Positions 11,751 to 23,088 of a stretch of DNA of 64,000 nucleotides are shown one piece after another; the stretch's first letter is position 1, and every line of letters starts with the position of its first letter. A model generated the notes under the pieces. The model saw nothing but the letters and a program-made list of their open reading frames with translations, made no database searches and was not told the origin of the DNA. This DNA comes from Timema cristinae (taxonomy: Eukaryota; Arthropoda; Insecta; Phasmatodea; Timematidae): positions 1,766,005-1,830,004 of the forward strand of contig JBCFYV010000012.1 in the NCBI GenBank assembly GCA_039000515.1. The letters run 5' to 3'. The position numbers and the translations under genes were made by a program.

Positions 11751-12509
11751 TTATATATCAAGGGTCGAATAACGGGGTAGCAGCTTTCTCATCACATCGT
11801 CTATATCGATATCCGAATCACTATCTTCAGCTGGAGAGTTTGTAATTAATATTGGCGAGGGGGATGCAAGGTTTATTGTAGGAATACTATTGTTGTTGTT
11901 TGTTGAGGATCTTGAAATCGTGGTTCGTATAGGTCGTCTTGCGCTACTCTTGGCAATGCGGCCGGTCCGTACCCCTGAAGGTTGCACGTGTGAAATAGTT
12001 TTAGGGGGCCACGAAGTACCTGGAGACCGCAGGGCCTGAAACGCCTGCGGCCAGACGTCCGGAGGGCCCCTTAATTGCTGCATGTCCTGCAGGGAGCCAT
12101 CTGGAGAAGCTGTAGGATGTTGTGGCGGAAGCGCTTCCCTGTCCTGAGTGTCCATGTCGTACCTGTTCAGGGGTGCCTCTGGGATACGGGTAGAGCGGGG
12201 AACATCAGTGCCTGGAGGTAGCTGGTTGCTTGAACGGTGCCGACGGACAACGTCGGTCAGATAGGCGGCACTCCTCATGTCAACGTGACCTATCCATACC
12301 TCTGAAGGTTGAGGCAGAGCGTCCAGAGGGTCCAGGTCGTGCCTGTTCGGGGGTGCCTCTGGGATTCGGGTAGAGCGGGGAACATCAGTGCCTGGAGGTA
12401 GCTGCCGGCGGACAACGTCGGCCAGATAGACGACCATAGCCGCCACGAGGTTATCCGCCAGTCTAAAACTTTCCCTACTCTGGGCTAATCCGGCTGCCTG
12501 TTGCACCAT
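11751..12509 (-). CDS. 252-residue hypothetical protein with internal duplication
   Basis: This is an intact frame from ATG, transcribed towards the plus-strand genes. Two copies of a ~55-60 residue unit are visible in the N-terminal half, each with 'DVVRR', 'QLPPGTDVPRSTRIPEAP' and an 'NR.D.D' ending. The middle is Pro/Ser/Arg-rich. The C-terminus has an acidic run ('EDSDSDIDIDD') followed by 'VMRKLLPRY'. The composition suggests a largely disordered protein with a short acidic interaction motif. No signal peptide or membrane segment is visible. GC content is well above the AT-rich flanks, which supports real coding. I do not recognise the family. Confidence 0.65.
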   Translation of the reverse strand: MVQQAAGLAQSRESFRLADNLVAAMVVYLADVVRRQLPPGTDVPRSTRIPEAPPNRHDLDPLDALPQPSEVWIGHVDMRSAAYLTDVVRRHRSSNQLPPGTDVPRSTRIPEAPLNRYDMDTQDREALPPQHPTASPDGSLQDMQQLRGPPDVWPQAFQALRSPGTSWPPKTISHVQPSGVRTGRIAKSSARRPIRTTISRSSTNNNNSIPTINLASPSPILITNSPAEDSDSDIDIDDVMRKLLPRYSTLDI

Positions 12510-12913
12510 CGTTAGTCAGTCAGCGCTCCACCAGTATCCCTCTAAGCAATTAAGTTAGGTTTTACTTTGCGGTGTACTGTGTCATTTAAATTTAAATAAC
12601 TTATAACCTGTTTATTCATTAACGAATGATAAAGTTTATTCGTGTCAATCTATAGCAGACAGCTAATATAAATACAGACACTAATAACGCGCGTATTTTA
12701 GGTACAAATAATAGTTTTTTTTCAACAAACCAGAGACTCCTGATAGAGAAAAAAAGTATCTTTCATGAATATATATTTAAAGTGCAGGCAAGAAATTAAA
12801 CAAGAAGTTCGTATTTTAGCCACACATAATCCTAAATGCTTTATCTTGAAGGGGGTGGGACATTACACATTTACAAAAAACCTATGGCTTAGGGTCGTCA
12901 ATTATTGTAAGCA
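12510..12913. other. AT-rich spacer
   Basis: There is no gene. 'atttaaatttaaataacttataacc' near 12590 could hold promoter elements for the minus-strand gene, but no canonical TATA stands out. Confidence 0.35.
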
Positions 12914-13237
12914 CTAAGGAAGCACACCCCTTGGCTGAGGCCTGACAACACACACGGGTCTGATGGGTTGGTTCCTTATGGTAGGAATGGGTCGGTGTGT
13001 TTTATGGAGGGTCCAATAGCTTGCTTGCGCCGGCTTACGGATACCGCCATGGCTGCCTAATTGTGTTGGGTGGAGGGATGGGGGGTTATTAGGGGCAAAT
13101 GCGCGTTGTTGAGCGGGCCCGCTGCTATTCAGACGCGACTCCCATGCAGAGGTAAGTGGTCCGAAAAGAAGGATACTCTCTGAGTTGTCCCTTGAAGAGT
13201 GGACCAAATCCTCCGTCATGTAGCCGTGTTCTGTCAT
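12914..13237 (-). CDS. Possible 107-residue hypothetical protein
   Basis: This is an open frame from ATG in a locally GC-richer island between AT-rich flanks, on the same strand as the 252-residue gene upstream of it in sequence. The product is Pro/Arg/Ser-rich with no recognised motif. An overlapping frame (13125-13325) is probably a shadow. It could equally be non-coding. Confidence 0.35.
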   Translation of the reverse strand: MTEHGYMTEDLVHSSRDNSESILLFGPLTSAWESRLNSSGPAQQRAFAPNNPPSLHPTQLGSHGGIRKPAQASYWTLHKTHRPIPTIRNQPIRPVCVVRPQPRGVLP

Positions 13238-14640
13238 AAATAATCAAGACTTTATTTACTATAGGGAGGGGGAGACATTTGATAAATATTATCAATACAC
13301 TATTTTTTTCTGTTGACGCCAGCAAGGAATATAAATATGTCTGTGATAAGTTACTATTACGGTTATTTATAAAGATGATCTATAGGAAAGTTGTCCCATA
13401 GAGGCGCTAGCACATAGCTCACACCATGCCAAGGGTCAAACCTAGAGGTCTTAAGCTAAAGAGAAAGTATTGTAAACGTGAAAATATATGGGGATAATAG
13501 TTTTCTACTTCAGACTATATCTTAGAAGGATTTTATTTTTAATGTATAAGTGTCTCAAATTTGGAATTTGTAAAGCCGCAGGGACTATAAATTCGTTTAT
13601 TTAATAAATTCACTAAGAAATAATAGAAAATTAAATGACTCTGATAAACAGACAACTTAAAATTAAATATCTGAATCGGCCCTATTATGTCCGATAGCCG
13701 CTTAGACCCAAAATTTTGACTCAAACAGGGATTATTAATAGATTAAACAAATGCTAGCTTTTAGAAGTCACAAATATAACCCTTGCAAATACACATACAA
13801 TTTAAAATTAAAAATCAAACCCTTTTCAAGCTATGTAACAGTGATAGTTTTGTTTTCAAAACATGTCAACAAAGGTTAGGGAGAAGTTCTATTACGGCTG
13901 CGAATTATATAACGTTTAGCCAAGGGACAGATAGTTTTCTCTATTATCTACCTTCTAATTTAGAGCAGACACAAATTTAACCATAGCAAATAAACAGTCA
14001 ATTTAAAATTAAAAATCAAACACTTTTTAAGCTATGTAACAGAAGAGAATTGAAATACCTTGTGTGGATGATGTTGATGCTGAGTTTTCCATCGCCTTGA
14101 TTAAGCAGCTGCTCAGTAAAACTGATTAATTTCACTGACGAAGAAGAAGACAGTGGGGTTGCTTGAAAACTCATCCCTATATATATGAACCAAAATCCCC
14201 CTTTCATCTAATATTGACTCGCCCGTGCAAGATTCCGATTTTCTGGAATGTTAGATTCCTGAGAGTACACACCTTTTAAATCAGCTGGGTGCCATTCTTC
14301 CTTAGTAACGGGTGCTAGAGATTGGCTCTTAAAAGGGTAAAACTCTCTCTTCATGAGTTCAGCTGAGGTCAATTCTGTCATGGTGGAAATTTAGATCTTG
14401 CAACAAACCTTAGCGGGAGTTTTTAACCCTAAATGAAATCGGTCTTACATGCGTCAAGGGGGTGGAAACCCTATATTAGCTCACTGTCATGATGTTTTGA
14501 GGGGAGAGCGGATTCCAGTGAAAAATGGTATGTCAGTGGAACTGTCTAGAGTGAAAGATAGAGGGAGAATAGAAAACCTATATACACGCGAAGCGGTTGG
14601 GGGGGTTTTGTTCCACTACAGGCGCCGTGAATTTAATAAA
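13238..14640. other. AT-rich interval with a local duplication
   Basis: No gene is convincing here. A segment with 'caatttaaaattaaaaatcaaac' and 'agctatgtaacag' occurs at 13783-13845 and again at 13985-14045, a tandem duplication with a ~200-base period. Confidence 0.45.
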
Positions 14641-16290
14641 TGTTTAAAGTGACGCTTATAATTTTCTGCCTTTGTACAGGAAATGAACCCTGGACCATGC
14701 GTTTACTGTACAGGTCCCCACAGGATAATATCTCATTTTCGCCAAACTTTATTTATTTATTTTTCAAATATCTATGCGTTTTTTTCGCAGTTCTAGCTGT
14801 AAATAATTTTGACGTATTTTAATTCTCACTTTTAAATATTTCGTAATAAAGTTATCAGTTATAATTTTTTTTAATTTTTAACTTCATAATTAGTAATATA
14901 ATTAAATAAATTAAATTTAAAAAAATTTGCCCTGTTTTTTTTTTTTTTTTTGTTCACACTCTTTGTCGTGAATCCTCGCAGCACCTTTGTACAGGAAATA
15001 AACCCTGGACCATGCGTTTATCCCCGTTCACCCCCTGTACGGATTTGAACCAGTGTCACTTGACAACGCGTACATATAGGCTGTGGTGATCTGGTGGTCT
15101 AGGGGTAAGGTGTAATGCTGGGGTCCGGGGTTGAATCCTCGGTCCCGGCACAGATTTATCTGATTTCCAAACCCTTCCTTCACCTCTGACAAGACATCTT
15201 GTGTGAATGTTGGGGAATGCCAGGCCTCCACCGTGGTTCGGATTCCACGTTAACCTGTAGGTCCTTCATTTCATTTCACAATCACCCTACCATTACACAT
15301 TAGCGTATAACCCGAACGGGTAGTAAGACGCGGTGCTAATAATACATATAGGCTTTCTACGAAAAAAAAACCTCGCCCCACTAAATTCCTGAGTAATATT
15401 AAATACAACTTTAAATATCGTTTAATGTTAGAGGCTATATTTTGTTGACATAATAAATACTGTTCAGGAGGGAGAATAGAAAACCTATATACATACGAAG
15501 CTGTTGGGGGGGTTTTTTCCACAAGACGCGCCATGAATTTAAAGGGGCTATTATAATTTTCTTTCTTTGTACAGGAAATGAACCCTGGACCAGGCGTTTA
15601 CTATACAGACACTTAAGTTCTGTTTGAATATTTGGACCCTTTACAGGGCAGTTATTTTAAAGACTAAACCAGTATTTTCGTTTATGGTGCGGAGGGAGAA
15701 TTGAACTTTTTTTTTTCCAGGCTGTCAGGTTAGATCGTTAATAATACCTGTAAGACATTCAGGCTGCTTTCTCTCTCTAGGTTATAAACGGCCCTTGAGA
15801 GCGAAGAAAACAAACAAGAGGGAGAGAGTTACACTGTTCAGTCAATAGACAGTTTGTCACATTTGCCGAATTTTTCAAACTGTGCTGCGTGACCAAACAA
15901 AGGAACAGCCATAACTTGTGATCTTTTCCGTTTCTTTGTACTTTTAAGGTTTTGTCTCCAAATAGGGTAATATTCCAACGGATTTGTTTACAACCCATAC
16001 ACACATCATAAATGAAAGTGTACAGACCTTGCTGAAACGTGAATTTAATAAATGTCTAAAGTGACGCTGCCATTGTACAGGAAATGAACCCGGGACCATG
16101 AGTTTACTATACAGACACGCTAACGTAGTGTTGCTTGAATATTTGACAATTAAAATTTTCTGTCTTTGAATGGGAAATGAACCCAGGAACATGTACAAAA
16201 TACCAGTCAGGGCAGTTACTTTAAAAAACTAAACCAGTATTTTCGCTTATGCCCTGGAATTGAACCAGGGACTCCCCCAATGGCTCGGGG
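14640..16290. repeat. Dispersed tRNA-like short repeat copies
   Basis: Copies of 'tgtacaggaaatgaaccctg' followed by 'gaccatgcgtttact' occur near 14675, 14990, 15573, 16075 and (diverged) 16165, several preceded by 'ttataattttctgcctttg'. Read on the minus strand, the core contains a GGTTCATTTCC sequence close to a tRNA B box, so these look like fragments of a tRNA-derived repeat. The shared 'gagggagaatagaaaacctatatac' context at 14570 and 15471 shows larger duplicated blocks. Confidence 0.6.
15088..15346 (+). mobile_element. tRNA-derived SINE
   Basis: The head has a pol III A box (TGGTCTAGGGG) and, about 30 bases on, a B box-like GGTTGAATCC in a tRNA-like context. A conserved body follows ('atgccaggcctccaccgtgg') with the 3' segment 'cattagcgtataacccgaac' and a short AAT tail. 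Related bodies recur at 21002, 24752, 37663, 37928 and 47480 in this window. It lies inside element 1, so it either inserted there later or travelled with it. Confidence 0.75.
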
Positions 16291-17204
16291 TTGTTTCTGA
16301 AGCCTGCATAATTAGCGGATAAACAACCCGCGACACTTAACACAAATTATAGTCGCCTGCTCTCATTCAAATTTGACTTTTATAACGGCGCTCTTTAAAC
16401 TGAGTGATGACTAAGAAAATGTGTTCTGGGTTTGCCGATCTAAATACAATAAGGGGCTCGGCGCATTTTTTTAATTATTGAAAGCATTTTATTTCTGTTT
16501 TCATCCTTAATAGAGGTTTTTTCTATTAGGCGTGAACACTTTTAGTTTTATAAATAATAGGCGTTTTCCTAGGCGATATGCTTAGTTTAGTTTTATAACT
16601 AATATAGGTGGTTTTTTCATCTTGGGAAGGTTGATTTAGAGTAAGTTAACCCACATTTGCGTGAGAAAAAAACACCCCCGGTTCACACGTCCGAGATTTG
16701 AACATTCTACTATTTGGTCAATTGATGAACACGCTATTTTGTACTTGCAAGAAATACGCCGTTAAAATTTAGAAATCATAAGGTCCCGGGTTCGATTCAC
16801 ATGTCTCTTTGGGAAATTGACAAAGATAATATAGCTGTCCACTTATAATGACTCGAACAAAAAACATTTACCGATACTTTCCGCGATTTCAAAACAAAAT
16901 TAAGTTAATTAATACGCGTTTTTTTTAATTCTCTCTAAATAATATTATAATTTTTTTTTCATATTAAACTTGTAGAGTCATTTAGTATACACGTACTTCA
17001 ACGAGAAAAACAACATTTTTGCTAGGTTTCCCTCCCTAGTTGTTTACAAAGGGTTTGTAACGGCCTTCAAGGAAGAAAGGCAATAGCACGTTGGGAAGTT
17101 TTTATGACGAGGGCAGCGACTCCCTTTGTTCATGACAGGCTCTATGGGGGCTGACAGTGATTCATGTGTCCCCTAATTTGAGGGATGTGGCAATTATCAG
17201 ATTT
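16291..17204. other. No gene recognised
   Basis: The stretch is AT-rich with short repeats of 'taggcg' context near 16525-16590 and a tRNA B-box-like 'cccgggttcgattc' near 16786 that lacks a full tRNA fold. Confidence 0.35.
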
Positions 17205-17354
17205 TCAGCTCCATGGGGTGAATTCCGGAAGTGAAAGCTGAGGGGAAAGGGTTTTTAGTTTATCCACCGAGTACTTTTGATCTACGGCTAGATCACACAA
17301 TTTTACGGTCTGCACCGCGTCGACAATATTTACCAGCTGCTGTAACTTGTCCAT
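17205..17354 (-). pseudogene. Truncated mirror copy of the first element 1 gene
   Basis: The right TIR repeats the promoter and first 34 codons of the gene at 9357. It then leaves the repeat at 17253 and runs 15 more unrelated codons to a TGA. The result would be a 49-residue chimera missing the VFLP core. It is a by-product of where the TIR ends. Expression is possible because the promoter is mirrored too. Confidence 0.7.
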
Positions 17355-18699
17355 CTTACCTGGCTCTAGACAACCAGGTGGGGGCCCCTCTTTATACCCT
17401 CCCTCCCTCGTTCGACGTCACACGATATATTCTTGTCCTGACTTGTCTGCCCGCCAACCTGACGCCACGATGACCTAAATATATATTCTTGTCTCAACTT
17501 GTCGAGCCAGGGAAAAAAAACCGTTGCCCTGAGGCAATTAATATTCTTGTCTCAACTTGTCTTGACGACACGCCAACCTGGCGCCAGGGTTGCGACATAA
17601 CACGCAATGGAAAAAACCCATGTTGTCCTGTCCATGACGGATACACACATCCGTTCGTTGTGAAAGACGATACCGAACAATAAATTTTAGTAGACTTTTG
17701 TACCGGGGTAGCGGCCCCTAACCGAGGATTCGGTGGCCCCTGATTGTGCATATGCCAGCTAGAGTTGCGACATAACACGCAATGGAAAAAACCCCAAGGT
17801 TGTCGAGGTCACGATATATTCTTGTCCTGACCTGTCTGCCCGCCAACCTGATGCCAGGAGGGGGAAGTATTGAACACACCTGCTATTCTTGTCTCAACTC
17901 GTCTCTAAGCAAGAATCAACTGGTTTGCAGCCTGTAGGGGGGAGGATCGTGAGGGGGGAAGGGCGGGAGGGGGGAAAACCAACAGCGGAGTGAAGGAGAA
18001 AGTGGGCATTACACGACTGAAGCTCGATAGAGAAGGGTCGCAGCACCTCGGCAGCCATGAATAAAAACTCCAACACCCCCCCCCCCCCCCCGATCCTACC
18101 TTTGCAGCCATGGCGCGAGGAACGCCTCACACACACCTGCTATTCTTGTCTCAACACGTCTCTAAGCAGGAATCAACTGGTTTTTTGTAGTCTGTAGGGG
18201 GGAGGGGCTGGAGGGGGGAAAACTAACAGCGGAGTGTAGGAGAAAGTTGGCATTACACGACTGAAGCTCGATAGAGAAGGGTCGCAGCACCTCGGCAGCC
18301 ATGAATAAAAACTCCGACATCCCCCATCCTACCTTTGATAGAGAAGGGTCTCAGCAGCCATGGCGCGAGGAACGCCTAACTCCAACCAACACGGCTGCCG
18401 TGAATAAAAATCCTACCAATTAATTAACAATAATCAATTAACGTTAATTATTCACCAACTTGTACGAGGTTGGAGGGGAGGGCGAGGAGGGGGAAGGCCT
18501 GGAGGGGGAGGAGGGCTCAGCCAATCAGAGTAAAGTAGGTCAGGGGTGGGGGAAGCCAATCAGAGGAAAGTAGGTCAGGGGTAGGGGAAGGAGAAAGTAG
18601 GTCAGGTGGCGGTGGAGAAGTGGAGGGGGGCAGGAGGAGGGGGGGAAGAGGGGTGGCAAAGTTAAGGTCAAATTGGAACAGGTCATCAATAACACTACT
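17253..18699 (-). repeat. Right TIR of element 1
   Basis: This is the reverse complement of 8048-9458 with scattered substitutions and small indels, mainly in the G/C-rich outer part. It ends '...caataacactact' directly before GTAAGG. Confidence 0.9.
17391..17400 (-). promoter_or_regulatory. Mirrored TATA box in the right TIR
   Basis: 'tttataccct' is the reverse complement of the box at 9311-9320 and faces into the element. Confidence 0.65.
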
Positions 18700-18705
18700 G
18701 TAAGG
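18700..18705. repeat. Target site duplication (right), element 1
   Basis: GTAAGG directly follows the ACT terminus and matches 8042-8047. Confidence 0.9.
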
Positions 18706-19258
18706 TGATGAATGATAAGTCTAAAAAAGAGTAATGTAAGTTTTTGTTAGATTGTTTTCTCACGTTAGCTAAAGTTTTTTGTATTTTTAATTGGTTGGAA
18801 GATAAACAAAGCTTGTTAATTTCAATAGTTTGTTTCGAGGAATTATAATTATCGAACAAACTTACAAAAGTTGTTGTAACGGATACTAAGTGTTGGTACG
18901 ACGGCAAGATGTTGACTGATCTTTCTATATATTATTTTTTGAGCGATATATCTTAAGTCTTAAATTCTGAATCAAATTCACTCCTTACTTTCGACTAGTA
19001 TAGAATGTTTTCTAAAATGGTGTTGGTTTAATCCGTTTAGAAAGTACTCCTCCAATCCCTAAAAAAATGTAATGTATTATCTCATTCCATGACGGTGAGA
19101 CTATATATATATATATATATATAATATATAAATATATATATATATAATCATTGTATGCACCGAATGAAAGACTTTATTTTTTTCCGAGAGAAAGAATTTA
19201 ATTTTTAATAATCTTTGTACCGAATATATATATATATATGTATGTATCATTGCAATCT
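18700..19258. repeat. 1.2-kb tandem duplication, copy 2, right part
   Basis: This is nearly identical to 7208-7734, differing mainly in a longer TA run near 19105-19145. It resumes the copy interrupted at 8047. Confidence 0.88.
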
Positions 19259-21001
19259 TAAGAATATACACATTAAATAAGAGGTTGTACTATTTATTTA
19301 ACCTTAGTTCACGATCCTGTTAAGAAAGATGGAAAAAAAGGATAGAGGAAGAGATTTTACTCGCTGTACAGAAGATATTTAATCTTAAGAATTTCCACAT
19401 TAAAAAGTTTGGAATATATCATTTTTTTAAGACTGTTCTGAGCAAAGAGAGAGAGAGAGACATTACATAGAAATAAAAGAGTATCCATTTAAGATTATAT
19501 TCTGAAAGGTAACAATGCCTAGAGTTTAGAATACATCTTTTTAATGCTTTCATACCTCGCGTCATGTTATCTACAGGTTTAGCATTTACCGGATATTATT
19601 AATATCTATAAAAAAGCGGTAACATTATAGTGAAATCTTATCAATTTTGGCTACATATGAAGATTGGACTGTACCTATAGTATAGTGTCTGAACATGGAG
19701 GAACCTAATTAGATGTGAGGTAGCTACCATAAATAATTTAGTATCTTCCCTCATTAATTATTCAATGCCAAAACCTCGGTATAAGTGTATACCTTTGAGA
19801 TCACCCACCCGCTTATAAAGATTGACTCTCCTTTGTAAACTCGACTCTGATCAAGTCTAGATATTTTCCCATGCTTCCCTGGGTTCCCGGGTTAGATCCT
19901 CGTGCCCGGGCGTGGAATCTCCTCGATCCCAGTTCTTAACTACAGCGCTCGGTGGTTGATTCTCTCGGAAGATTCCTGGATAACTCACAAAGGTCCCGGG
20001 TTAGATCCCCGCGTCCAGGTGTGGAATCATGGACGATACCAGTTCTAAACTACAGCGCTTGATGGTTGATTCCCACGGGAATCTGGAAACAGTGAAGTTT
20101 TCCTGGCATTCAAACATATGAATAAATAGTTCGTTGTGTGTGTGATTGTGCTAGCTGGCCGTGAAGGTCCGAGTATAGCGTAGAGTAGTTAAATTGCGCT
20201 TGTCTAAATAAGTATTGGATCACTTTATCAAATAATACACTAGCAAAATATTGGAAGTTTAGAATGTAGTTAACTCTCATACATCTTATAAACATTTATG
20301 TCTTTCAGTAAGCCAACAGTTATTACTCCTTCCTAGCTAATTTCAAGAACATATAAATGATGTAGTTTGTTTAGTCTGCACGACCACTTTTATTTAAAAA
20401 TATCATACTCCTAATATTAATGGTTCAATTCAGCCCATTGTTGTGCATTTATTTATATCTGTAGGAATTTCATCCATTCAATATTAGATTTTATATATCA
20501 ATAGAATTGGACTGTGAAAGTCTCAAGAGAAATGGTTGTCTGACATGCGATGACGTAATTTGCCGGTTTACAGAAAGGTGTAATAAATGATCCCGGTGTT
20601 AGTGGAGTCGGTTTTAAACCTAGATCTAGCGGAAGTTGAAAGCATGGCGTTGGAGTTTGTCTCCCGGTGATGTTTCGTTAGGTCTGACAGTGAAAAGTGT
20701 GGCGTTCACAATATTCTGAGGATGACAGAAATATTTTTATTTGAATGATCGTATTTTTAAAACCAACTATATCGTTAGTTAGTACGTGGGTGTATCTTAG
20801 TTAAAAATTAATTATTAAATGTAAATTGTTCAGTTATTGCTCTCTAGTTTTCGACGTGTAATCATTTTTCATTGCCAACCAAGAATAATAATATTACATC
20901 CATTTCACATCTGTTTGTCGGAAGTTTCAAAGGTGGTAATGAAAACTAAAATATACTCTATTCAAAAACATTCGGAGAAATGTAGACAATTTATTATGTT
21001 G
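19259..21001. other. Intergenic, with one local duplication
   Basis: No gene is recognised. A block containing 'ggtcccgggttagatccccg' type sequence and 'aactacagcgct' is present twice (about 19875-19965 and 19993-20080). Confidence 0.45.
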
Positions 21002-21158
21002 CACTCTGACAAGACATCTTGTGAATGTGGGGAATGCCAGGCCTCCACCGTGGTTCGGATTCCACGTTAAACTGTAGGTCCTTCATTTCATCTCACAATC
21101 ACCCTACCATTACACATTAGCGTAGTGCGTATAACCCGAACGGGTAGTAAGACGCGGT

Positions 21159-21234
<76 letters not shown>

Positions 21235-21238
21235 TAAT
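21002..21238 (+). mobile_element. SINE, 5'-truncated, with long AAT tail
   Basis: This shares the body of the SINE at 15088 from 'actctgacaagacatcttgt' through 'cgaacgggtagtaagacgcg', without the tRNA-like head. It ends in an (AAT)n run of more than 60 bases. A short inverted piece of the same 3' end ('cgtcttactacccgt') lies at about 21333-21350. Confidence 0.75.
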
Positions 21239-21360
21239 AATATGTTGCAATTTTCCGTGCTACAGGGAAAGGGATAATATAACCAAGAAAATATGTTAGA
21301 ATATATTTATATATAAAACAAAATTTACAACCACGTCTTACTACCCGTCTGGGCCTCACG

Positions 21361-23040
21361 CATAATAATACGTGAGTGAGTTATGGTAAAGGAGGTCGAA
21401 TTGAATGTGGATGTATTCATATTAACATGGAGGAAATGTTCGGAACAAGTTAGAAACAAACTGGACTAGAATTGCTAGATATTTAAAGACGTGAAATATT
21501 ATTTGTTTATCAATTAATCGATTGTTTGCGTTTATTTATTTGTTATCTTGTAAAATAGAAGAGTGTATTTATTAAGCCCAAAGATTGGCTTCACATGGTT
21601 GGTCTGTATAAGTAGATCTTAGCCCTCAATATCCATTTTCCCCGATCCCATACATTAAAATGTAGTGGGAAAAAGTGTGTTCATAAGCTCAAGGACAGGT
21701 TTGATATCAAGGAGGAGGAACAATTCATTAGACAATTCTTAACACCCTCATATCCTACCCTGGTTAGTAAAGATTAAAGGATTTATTGATTTAGGTCTAC
21801 TTTAATTTCTAGGTAGGGCTTTTCACGCTAAATTGGTTATTATAAAAGTTATAATTTTTTTGATACTGCGTTTAAACATATTAAAATAGTTACTGGCTCA
21901 TTACTGTGGCATAGAAGAATTAACCTATTCTTATTCCTTTTTTTCAAGGAAGCAATATATTAATGTGTAACATTAGATAATTCCGCACTATTTAGGTTCA
22001 GAACCAAATAAAAAATATATATAATATATATTTTTAGTGACGCACCGCACCATTCGGGTTTTACGCCTGTATACTATTTACTCTAATGTGCTAATGCCGA
22101 GGAAGGCTGAATTTACAGAAATTGTGCCCACATTTACGTGGAGGGAGAGTTGAAAATCATTTAGGAAAAACCCCTCTCAATGAACCAGACCAGGATATAA
22201 CCCGATCTCCCGTCATTGTCAGTCTATTCTATTGCGAGAGAACCGTTTTAGAACATGTGACCACCGAAACAACACAACGTATTAACTCGCTTGATTGTCA
22301 AGTTAAATTAGTCCGTTTTGCCTGTGACAAAGAAGTCAGGGTTAGAATCCTGGTTGTGTTTAATTAGGTGGTATTTATTAAGTGGTTTCTCATGCTGTGT
22401 ATTCCAGTTAACCATGGCGTGGAGGACAAGGTTCGAATCTTGTGTTAAAAATTATGCACATGAAATACCTTATTATTAGGAAATGTTTATCAATCAAATT
22501 TAACTCTATTCTGATTAATATCTGACATCATTCTCTCATCATTCGGTTTTTGTATATTTATTCTTCTTTCCTTGCAAATAACGTTTTTACATGACATAAA
22601 CATATTATTTTATTATATTAATGATAAAATTTGGCAGCGTAGTTCGAAAATTGGCATATTAAAAAAGAGGTTCAAAGTGAATATACTGGATAATGTCTTT
22701 AAACAAACATATTTTTATTACGTTGTATAAATTTACGCCTGCTATTTAGTTTTAATTGCGACTGTAACTCTACTATAAGGTTCTTACTAATTATTTATCG
22801 TTCTTGGCTACTATTCAAGGAAGAGTTTTAGGCTATAATTTTGCTTTTTAATGTTGATTATTTGTATTTTATAATTTTTATTATATAATATACTTTCTTA
22901 AATTACTGTGTTAAATTATTATTATTTACATTCCCATAAGTGGATCATAGGAGTGAAAACTTTCCCATGATGGAAACATAGAATAGACGGTTCATTTGAC
23001 AAAGCGTTATTTGTTTCTAAGCAGAAGAACAAAACAAAAC
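21361..23040. other. AT-rich intergenic
   Basis: No gene is supportable. The 81-codon frame at 22122-22367 lacks any recognised feature. Confidence 0.35.
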
Positions 23041-23088
23041 ATCAATCCTTGGAGTGTTTGAAACTTATTGTTGACAGTTAATTAAGCC

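Larger units (their letters stand above)
8048..18699. mobile_element. Element 1: complete non-autonomous Polinton-like element
   Basis: The element is 10,652 bases long, with terminal inverted repeats beginning AGTAGTGTTATTGATGA and ending in the reverse complement. It is flanked by a 6-bp direct repeat. AGT...ACT ends and 6-bp target duplications are the known signature of Polinton/Maverick integration. The inside holds four to five small genes and a SINE. There is no trace of DNA polymerase B, retroviral-type integrase, packaging ATPase, protease or capsid genes, so it would need proteins in trans. The TIRs differ by scattered substitutions and indels, so the insertion is not brand new. The direct view of both ends and of the empty site makes the boundaries secure; the Polinton assignment rests on ends, duplication length and cargo type. 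Confidence 0.88.

Noticed and set aside
16780..16805. Possible tRNA gene from 'ggtcccgggttcgattc'
   Set aside because: Only the T-arm-like part is present; no acceptor or D arm can be paired nearby.
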